From the NCBI GenBank assembly GCA_028282005.1, contig JANQIV010000174.1, positions 1 to 47,046 on the forward strand: a DNA stretch of 47,046 nucleotides, written 5' to 3'. Positions 42,191-47,046 of this stretch are shown here, one piece after another (positions within the stretch are counted from its first letter, which is position 1; the number at the start of each line of letters is the position of its first letter). Below the pieces are notes generated by a model, which worked only from the letters and a program-made list of their open reading frames with translations, ran no database searches and had not been told where the DNA came from. A program made the position numbers and the translations under genes. This stretch comes from Melioribacteraceae bacterium. GTDB lineage: Bacteria > Bacteroidota > Ignavibacteria > Ignavibacteriales > Melioribacteraceae.

Positions 42191-42685
42191 CTAGTTGCTC
42201 TGTTCGCGTGACTGCTTGAAAACAACTAAGTAATCTCCGTAATCCAAGTGTTCAAGAACTTTTCCATCAATAATTTTTAGTGTGACAGTCAAAGGTAATT
42301 CTTTATAATGAAAAGTTTTTCCTTCGGCAGATGTCCAAGAATAAGTAAGAAATCCAGACATTACTGCAAATTTTTCAAAAAAGAATTCATGCTTAATTTT
42401 GAAATCTGCCGGTCCAAGATCACCCCAACTTTCAAAGTTTTTAATAATCGCTTCAGTACCGATTTGCTTTTTTCCGCCAAAAGCCACTTCGCCTGTCGGA
42501 TCAAACCAAACTGTCTCATCAGTGTAATATTTTTTTACTTTATCGTGATCAAAGCTGAAGTAAATATCAATATATTCTTTAGCTACTTTTTTTGTTTCAT
42601 TACTTTGTTTTTCAAATTCTTCGATTGACTGGGCAAATAGAGTTGATGAAATTAAAAATAAAATTATTGTGAACGCTTTGTACAT
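42191..42685 (-). CDS. Secreted NTF2/SnoaL-like protein
   Basis: A 164-aa NTF2-like protein with a signal peptide (1-18, STLFAQ). The mature part has KEYIDIYFSFDHDKVKKYYTDETVWFDPT and IKNFESWGDLGPADFKI, matching the SnoaL fold, so it acts in the periplasm as an uncharacterised enzyme or ligand-binding protein. The ATG has AGAGGGGAAA upstream. It is 82 nt downstream of oxyR on the same strand and could be co-transcribed, but no sequence sign of a link to oxidative stress is seen. Confidence 0.82.
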   Translation of the reverse strand: MYKAFTIILFLISSTLFAQSIEEFEKQSNETKKVAKEYIDIYFSFDHDKVKKYYTDETVWFDPTGEVAFGGKKQIGTEAIIKNFESWGDLGPADFKIKHEFFFEKFAVMSGFLTYSWTSAEGKTFHYKELPLTVTLKIIDGKVLEHLDYGDYLVVFKQSREQSN

Positions 42686-42766
42686 TTTCCCCTCTTTTTA
42701 AATAATAATTTGTAAAAAAAAGGAGAAAAGGTCGTTAATCTTTATAATTTGTTACCGAATTTCAGA

Positions 42767-43714
42767 TCAAATAGAGATATCTAATAAAATTCCTTCTTTG
42801 TTAAGCAGTTTTTTGGGGACAGAGTTTTTTATCTCTTTGATGAAAATATCTATTATGTGTTTTTTTAATTTTGCGCGTTGATATATAATACTTATTTCTC
42901 TAATAGGCATTGGAGGTTCAAACTGTCTAATTCTTTTGTAGTTTTCAGTATTCTTCATTTCAGCAGTTGAGAGGAAAGGCATAAGTGTCATACCAAAATT
43001 ATTTTCAACCATCTTTTTGAGAGTATCCAAATTACTCCCTTCAAAATTTATATTTCGAGAACTGTTTTCTTTGTCTTCTCTATGTTTACTGCAAATTTTG
43101 ATAACTTGTTCTCTAAAGCAATGGCCTTCTTTAAGTAAAAACAGATCATCAAAAAGTAAATCCTCAGGCGCGAGTTTTTTCTTTTTCCACAAGCGATGTT
43201 GTTTTGAAAGATAACCGACAAAAGGCTCATAAAATAAGGGAACTTCAACAATGTCATCTTTATTAATTGGAGTGGCCAGAATACCTGCATCAAGTTCATC
43301 ACTTCTTAATTTTTCAACAATTTCGTTCGTTTGCAACTCGTCAATTACAATTTCCAATTTCTCATATTTATTGATTACGTTTTGAATAAATAATGGCAAT
43401 AAATTCGGAGCAATTGTGGGTATAATTCCAATCTTAAATGTTCCTCCAACTTCTTTTTTCTCCTGATCAATTACATCATTTATTCTCGAAAATTCATAAA
43501 GTACAGCTCTAGCTTGCTCAATAATTTTTATTCCTATATCAGTTGTTTTTACAGGCTGTTTACTTCTGTCAAAAAGTAAAATGCCTAACTCGTCTTCAAG
43601 CTTTTGTATTTGCATGCTTAAAGTTGGTTGAGTAATAAAACATTTCTCAGCAGCTTTACCAAAACTTTTGTAATTATCAACAGCTATAATGTAGGATAAC
43701 TGAATAATCGTCAT
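42767..43714 (-). CDS. oxyR: Peroxide-sensing LysR-type regulator OxyR
   Basis: A 315-aa LysR-family activator. The winged helix-turn-helix is at 1-60 (KAAEKCFITQPTLSMQIQKLE). The redox pair is present at the same numbers as in E. coli OxyR: Cys199 in KEGHCFREQ and Cys208 in VIKICSK. The downstream GMTLMPFLS also fits. H2O2 oxidation forms a disulfide that activates target transcription. It is divergent from ahpC across 137 bp containing an OxyR-like half-site, which supports direct control of ahpC-ahpD and autoregulation. Confidence 0.93.
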   Translation of the reverse strand: MTIIQLSYIIAVDNYKSFGKAAEKCFITQPTLSMQIQKLEDELGILLFDRSKQPVKTTDIGIKIIEQARAVLYEFSRINDVIDQEKKEVGGTFKIGIIPTIAPNLLPLFIQNVINKYEKLEIVIDELQTNEIVEKLRSDELDAGILATPINKDDIVEVPLFYEPFVGYLSKQHRLWKKKKLAPEDLLFDDLFLLKEGHCFREQVIKICSKHREDKENSSRNINFEGSNLDTLKKMVENNFGMTLMPFLSTAEMKNTENYKRIRQFEPPMPIREISIIYQRAKLKKHIIDIFIKEIKNSVPKKLLNKEGILLDISI

Positions 43715-43734
43715 TTATGTGTTCCTCAACAATT

Positions 43735-43771
43735 ATAGATAATCTCTATTAGAAAATAAGAATTTACAATT
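43735..43771. promoter_or_regulatory. OxyR-type binding site between oxyR and ahpC
   Basis: ATAG-N7-CTAT at 43735-43749 fits half of the OxyR consensus, including the internal T; one of the two spacer preferences differs. A second, weaker half follows in the expected phase to about 43771. Confidence 0.6.
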
Positions 43772-43851
43772 AGACTAATGAATAAAATTGGCTTAGATTT
43801 GTATAATAAATTTTTTTTTCATCAATTATCAAAAATAGGAGTTAGAAAAAC

Positions 43852-44394
43852 ATGTTAGGATTAGGACAAAAATTTCCTGAGTTCAAAAAATTAGCTACTG
43901 TGTCCTTAGAAAAAGGTCAAGAATTTAATGAAGTAACTTCAGAAGATCATAAGAAAGATGGACAATGGATGGTTATGTTTTGGTATCCGAAAGATTTTAC
44001 ATTTGTATGCCCAACAGAGATCGCAGAATTTAACAATAGTTATGATGAATTTAGAGACAGAGATACAGCTCTTTACGGTGCATCTACCGATTCAGAATTT
44101 GTACATTTAGCTTGGAGAAAAGATCATAATGATTTAAAAGGTTTAAAATTCCCATTAATCGCTGATACATCAAAATCACTAGCTGAAGATTTAGGAATTT
44201 TGGAAGAAGGCGAAAAAATTGCTTACAGAGTTACATTTATTGTTGATCCTGATGGTATCGTAAGATGGATAAGCGCAAATGATTTATCTGTCGGTAGAAA
44301 TGTAAAAGAAGTTATCCGTGTTTTAGATGCTTTGCAAACTGACGAATTATGTCCTTGTAACTGGGAAAAAGGTCAAGAGACTTTAGTTGTTTAA
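43852..44394 (+). CDS. ahpC: Alkyl hydroperoxide peroxidase AhpC (2-Cys peroxiredoxin)
   Basis: A 180-aa peroxiredoxin that reduces H2O2, organic peroxides and peroxynitrite. The peroxidatic Cys53 is in DFTFVCPTEIAEF, and the supporting Thr and Arg positions are kept. The C-terminal DELCPCNWEKG holds Cys167 and Cys169; one is the resolving residue and the pair resembles AhpC proteins served by AhpD. The ribosome site is AGGAG. It is followed by ahpD after 19 nt and is divergent from oxyR, forming a compact peroxide-defence operon. Confidence 0.95.
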   Translation: MLGLGQKFPEFKKLATVSLEKGQEFNEVTSEDHKKDGQWMVMFWYPKDFTFVCPTEIAEFNNSYDEFRDRDTALYGASTDSEFVHLAWRKDHNDLKGLKFPLIADTSKSLAEDLGILEEGEKIAYRVTFIVDPDGIVRWISANDLSVGRNVKEVIRVLDALQTDELCPCNWEKGQETLVV

Positions 44395-44413
44395 ATAATT
44401 GCGGGATAATAAA

Positions 44414-44995
44414 ATGTCAATGATAGAAACTAAAAACGATTTACTGAAAGACTTGATGCTTAATGGTGATACCGATACAACTTCATTAGATGTTTTGGTT
44501 GACGCAGAAACCAAGTATGTTAGAGACTTAAGAATTAATCTGAAGAATGCAATTAATGTTGAATCACTCACAAAGAAAGAAGCTTATGCTATTGCGCTAT
44601 GTGTTGCTGTGAATGAAAAGAATGAAGCACTGAAAAAATCTTTCACAAAAATTTTGGAAGAAGAAAGTACAACAAAAGAAGAGATCGCTGAAATTTATTC
44701 GTGCGCATCTTTGCTTGCTGTAAATAATGTGTTTTACAGATTCCGCCACTTTATGGGAAAAGAATCTTATAACACAATACAAGCAAGAGTGAAAATGACT
44801 ATTATGATGAAACCATTGATGGGAAAAGAATTTTTTGAGTTGATGAGTTTAGTCGTTTCTGCTGTTAACGGATGCGAAATGTGTGTAAAAGCCCATGAAG
44901 ATAGTCTTATTAAAATGGGCTCAAATGAAACAAGAATATTTGATGCAATTAGGATTGGATCTGTTGTGCGTGGTTTGTCGGTAATAATTAACTAA
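44414..44995 (+). CDS. ahpD: Alkyl hydroperoxidase AhpD (AhpC reductase partner)
   Basis: A 193-aa AhpD-family protein. The active CxxC-His segment NGCEMCVKAHE at 152-162 (Cys154, Cys157, His161) is the hallmark. In Mycobacterium and Streptomyces AhpD recycles oxidised AhpC with electrons from a lipoyl protein. The ATG at 44414 is chosen over an upstream in-frame TTG at 44399, because GGGA lies at suitable spacing. Linkage to ahpC and absence of ahpF support AhpD as the reductant here. Confidence 0.92.
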   Translation: MSMIETKNDLLKDLMLNGDTDTTSLDVLVDAETKYVRDLRINLKNAINVESLTKKEAYAIALCVAVNEKNEALKKSFTKILEEESTTKEEIAEIYSCASLLAVNNVFYRFRHFMGKESYNTIQARVKMTIMMKPLMGKEFFELMSLVVSAVNGCEMCVKAHEDSLIKMGSNETRIFDAIRIGSVVRGLSVIIN

Positions 44996-45020
44996 GATTA
45001 ATATCATTCTGTATTTAAAT

Positions 45021-45054
45021 AAAGGCATCTCCGAAAGGTTGATGCCTTTTTTAA
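45021..45054. terminator. Terminator between convergent ahpD and protease genes
   Basis: AAAGGCATC / GATGCCTTT gives a 9-bp stem with an 11-nt loop, followed by TTTTAA on the plus strand, and A-rich flank on the other side. It can serve ahpD and probably the convergent minus-strand gene. Confidence 0.8.
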
Positions 45055-46100
45055 TCATCAAAATGCTGACTGAAAATACTGTACTTCAAAATTATATTTT
45101 GATCTGATAAATATTCTTGGTTTTCTTTAAGATATTCCACAATCCATTCTACAGGTAATACCTTTGTTACGCCATATTTTATAGCCTTTTCCACTTCCAC
45201 ATAAACTTCACCTTCGTAAGGCAATAACGGGCTAATACCTTCCTTAATTTTTTCTTCAGATGGCCTCAAATTATACTCAAATTCAGCGGGCAAATTTTTA
45301 ACTAACCCGACAATTTCAAAATTCGGAACTCCATCGCGAATGGCTAAAACAATGCCACCGCTAAATCCTTTATTAAAATTAGCATCAATTAGAAAGCCGC
45401 CTTTTCCATCCATATTCGGATTACTAACAATACCCTTTGTAACCATTTTTTGACCGAGTGGATATCCGAACGCATAAACGAATGATCCCCATTCAAGTTC
45501 TTTGGAATAACCAACAGGATAATTTAGAATCGGAAATTCATTTTTCTCAAATTCACTAACTCTTGCCGAAAGAATTGCAAGATCAAGTTTAGCATCTGAA
45601 ATTATTAATTCAAGCTCTTCGTTGATGGGAAGTTCTGGAATATAATTATTCTGCTTTAACTTAAATGATATTGTTTCAATAAAATTAGTTTTATTACCTT
45701 TTTCATCTAAGTAATATGTAATAATTGTATCAGGATAATCAACTATATGAGCACATGAGAGAAGTGCTATTCTTCCCAGATTGTTATAAATAATCGTAGC
45801 AGTTCCCGAACTAGTCTGGTGAAAACTCAACTGTTGCGATGCACTATTTAGTAAATCTTCCGAAAGATCTGACAAATTCATATTTGTAATTTTATCAAAA
45901 GCATAACCTTTGTAGAATGACATAACATTTAGCATTCTAACCGACCTTGTAATTTCCTCTAATTCATTTGAAGTATTCTTATAAGGAAATTCACTGTCGT
46001 ATTTTCCATCGCCCAAGGTAGGATAAGCCGTTTCTTTGATAAAAGATGTACACGAGTAAAGAAATAATGATAGACAAATAATTAGGACATATATTTTCAT
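45051..46100 (-). CDS. Trypsin-like serine protease lipoprotein
   Basis: About 349 aa. A lipoprotein signal (MKIYVLIICLSLFLYSC, Cys17) places it in the envelope. The S1-type triad is complete: His118 in LLSCAHIVD, Asp173 in KLDLAIL and Ser247 in KGFSGGIV, where Phe replaces the usual Asn before Ser. No PDZ domain follows, so it is not a DegP homologue; the C-terminal 90 residues have no recognised fold. The ATG at 46100 is used because the longer frame starts at a TTG and would displace the signal peptide. It is convergent with ahpD. Target unknown. Confidence 0.85.
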   Translation of the reverse strand: MKIYVLIICLSLFLYSCTSFIKETAYPTLGDGKYDSEFPYKNTSNELEEITRSVRMLNVMSFYKGYAFDKITNMNLSDLSEDLLNSASQQLSFHQTSSGTATIIYNNLGRIALLSCAHIVDYPDTIITYYLDEKGNKTNFIETISFKLKQNNYIPELPINEELELIISDAKLDLAILSARVSEFEKNEFPILNYPVGYSKELEWGSFVYAFGYPLGQKMVTKGIVSNPNMDGKGGFLIDANFNKGFSGGIVLAIRDGVPNFEIVGLVKNLPAEFEYNLRPSEEKIKEGISPLLPYEGEVYVEVEKAIKYGVTKVLPVEWIVEYLKENQEYLSDQNIILKYSIFSQHFDD

Positions 46101-46228
46101 TTTTGACCCACTAATAGTGAGGATTTTCAATATAAATTTAATTATTAATTATTCATTAATCCTTGTAATAATTATTGCTCTTGGTTAGCTTTGACATTTA
46201 ATTAACGCAATTATGCAAAGGGAATGAA

Positions 46229-47046
46229 ATGGACAAATCGATAATTAACGAATTCTTGAAAAAAGTTGAGCTATTTAAAAAACTTAATAATGACGAAATA
46301 AATTACCTTTCGCAAAAATTAAATTCAGCAACTTACGAGCAAAACGATCTGATCTTTGTTGAAAACAATCCACGCAAACATTTATATATTATTTACGATG
46401 GGGAAGTAGAGTTATTCAAAAAAACCCCTTTTGGAGAAGAGAAAAGATTAACATTTTTTGGTAAGTATGATTTTCTTGCCGAAGGTTCTTTACTTGATGA
46501 TTCACCACATTCAACCAACGCTAAGGCTTTAATTAAAACGACTGTAATCACTGTGAGTCGAGATCAATTTATTGAGATTGTAAATAAAAATGCTGATCTG
46601 GCATTGAAAATATTCTCGCAGATTTCACGGGTGATGTCACGTCGAATGAAACAAACAAATACACGAATTGTAAACGTGGGTGCTCAATATGAGTCCGGTA
46701 GAACCCGCAGTGAACATGACTTACTTGGCGACAGAGATGTTCCGCATGAATTTTATTACGGTATTCAAACTTTGCGTGCAATTGAAAACTTTAACATCAG
46801 CGGAATCACACTAAATTTTTTCCCGCAAATTGTTGAAGCACTTGCGATGGTTAAAATGGCAGCCGCAAAAGCTAATCACGATTTGGGGTTGCTTTCAAAG
46901 CCAATTGCAGATGCAATTTCGCAAGCATGCAATGAAATTATACATGGGAAATTTCATGCTCATTTTGCCGTAGATATGATTCAGGGCGGGGCCGGTACTT
47001 CAACCAATATGAACGCAAATGAGGTAATAGCCAACAGAGCATTAGA
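46229..47046 (+). CDS. Cyclic-nucleotide-binding-like domain fused to aspartate ammonia-lyase (3' part cut)
   Basis: An open frame of 272 residues runs off the window. Residues about 10-145 read as a CRP-type nucleotide-binding barrel (LFKKLNNDEINYLS; LYIIYDGEVELFKK; FLAEGSLLDDSPHSTNAKA). Residues about 160 to the end match the N terminus of aspartase (SEHDLLGDRDVPHEFYYGIQ; TLRAIENF; DMIQGGAGTSTNMNANEV). Aspartase splits L-aspartate to fumarate and ammonia. In the phosphate-binding cassette the usual Pro-Arg-Ser is Pro-His-Ser, so the conserved ligand Arg is missing and the bound effector may not be cAMP. The ATG at 46229 has AAGGGA upstream; an ATG at 46224 is out of frame and soon closed. 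No helix-turn-helix is present. Confidence 0.88.
   Translation, partial: MDKSIINEFLKKVELFKKLNNDEINYLSQKLNSATYEQNDLIFVENNPRKHLYIIYDGEVELFKKTPFGEEKRLTFFGKYDFLAEGSLLDDSPHSTNAKALIKTTVITVSRDQFIEIVNKNADLALKIFSQISRVMSRRMKQTNTRIVNVGAQYESGRTRSEHDLLGDRDVPHEFYYGIQTLRAIENFNISGITLNFFPQIVEALAMVKMAAAKANHDLGLLSKPIADAISQACNEIIHGKFHAHFAVDMIQGGAGTSTNMNANEVIANRAL

Noticed and set aside
45051-46100. Protease as a DegP/HtrA homologue
   Set aside because: The S1 triad is present but there is no PDZ domain, and the protein is a lipoprotein of different layout.

Overview
The window is a 47 kb piece of an AT-rich chromosome. It most likely comes from Ignavibacteria/Melioribacter-like bacteria (Bacteroidota-Chlorobiota group). 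The main clue is the C-terminal sorting domain with the signature QNYPNPFNPST on two large secreted proteins (4300-6075 and 28917-32633), which is typical of type IX secretion cargo in this group. Many Bacteroidota-style lipoproteins and weak or absent Shine-Dalgarno sites on several genes agree. There are no rRNA, tRNA, CRISPR or intact transposase genes.

Region 1 (1-9527, all minus strand) is a run of metabolic and repair genes: a cut-off RtcB RNA ligase, an old-yellow-enzyme reductase, an aldo/keto reductase, a DinB-fold protein and an acyl-ACP thioesterase, the last three touching end to end. Next come an FG-GAP/ASPIC repeat protein with a sorting domain, an NTF2-like protein, a DUF3298-type lipoprotein, a second DinB protein, a cupin and a glycosidase-like lipoprotein.

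Region 2 (9838-26063, all plus strand) is the most notable part: a type VI secretion system (T6SS) locus with rebuilt parts. A LytTR regulator whose receiver lacks the phospho-acceptor Asp is followed by an unknown 303-aa gene. The structural genes follow in the order tssK, tssL-tssM fusion, tssA, tssB-tssC fusion, hcp, tssE, tssF, tssG, a palindromic repeat, vgrG, a MORN-repeat gene, a DUF4280 PAAR-like tip gene and a candidate papain-like (permuted NlpC/P60) effector. Three features stand out. Both sheath proteins lie in one 822-aa polypeptide whose TssB half is split by about 150 extra residues. TssL and the cytoplasmic half of TssM are one protein that stops just before the usual third TssM membrane helix, so the periplasmic TssM domain is missing. 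No TssJ or ClpV/TssH is encoded here. This looks like a T6SS with a simplified inner-membrane anchor and a one-chain sheath protomer.

Region 3 (26301-33943, plus strand) has a MacB/FtsX-type permease, a huge secreted 5'-nucleotidase-like protein made by internal tandem duplication, and a secreted esterase. Region 4 (34094-42685, minus strand) is accessory: two orphan genes associated with a GTCACGGA palindromic repeat, a GNAT acetyltransferase, a sulfatase, a small unknown gene pair and a GH3 glycosidase. Then come a decayed copy of the GNAT 3' end, a small basic secreted protein and an NTF2-like secreted protein. Region 5 (42767-44995) is a peroxide-defence module: oxyR divergent from ahpC-ahpD, with an OxyR-like half-site between them. 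The window ends with a trypsin-like lipoprotein protease and the start of a gene fusing a cyclic-nucleotide-binding-like domain to aspartate ammonia-lyase.
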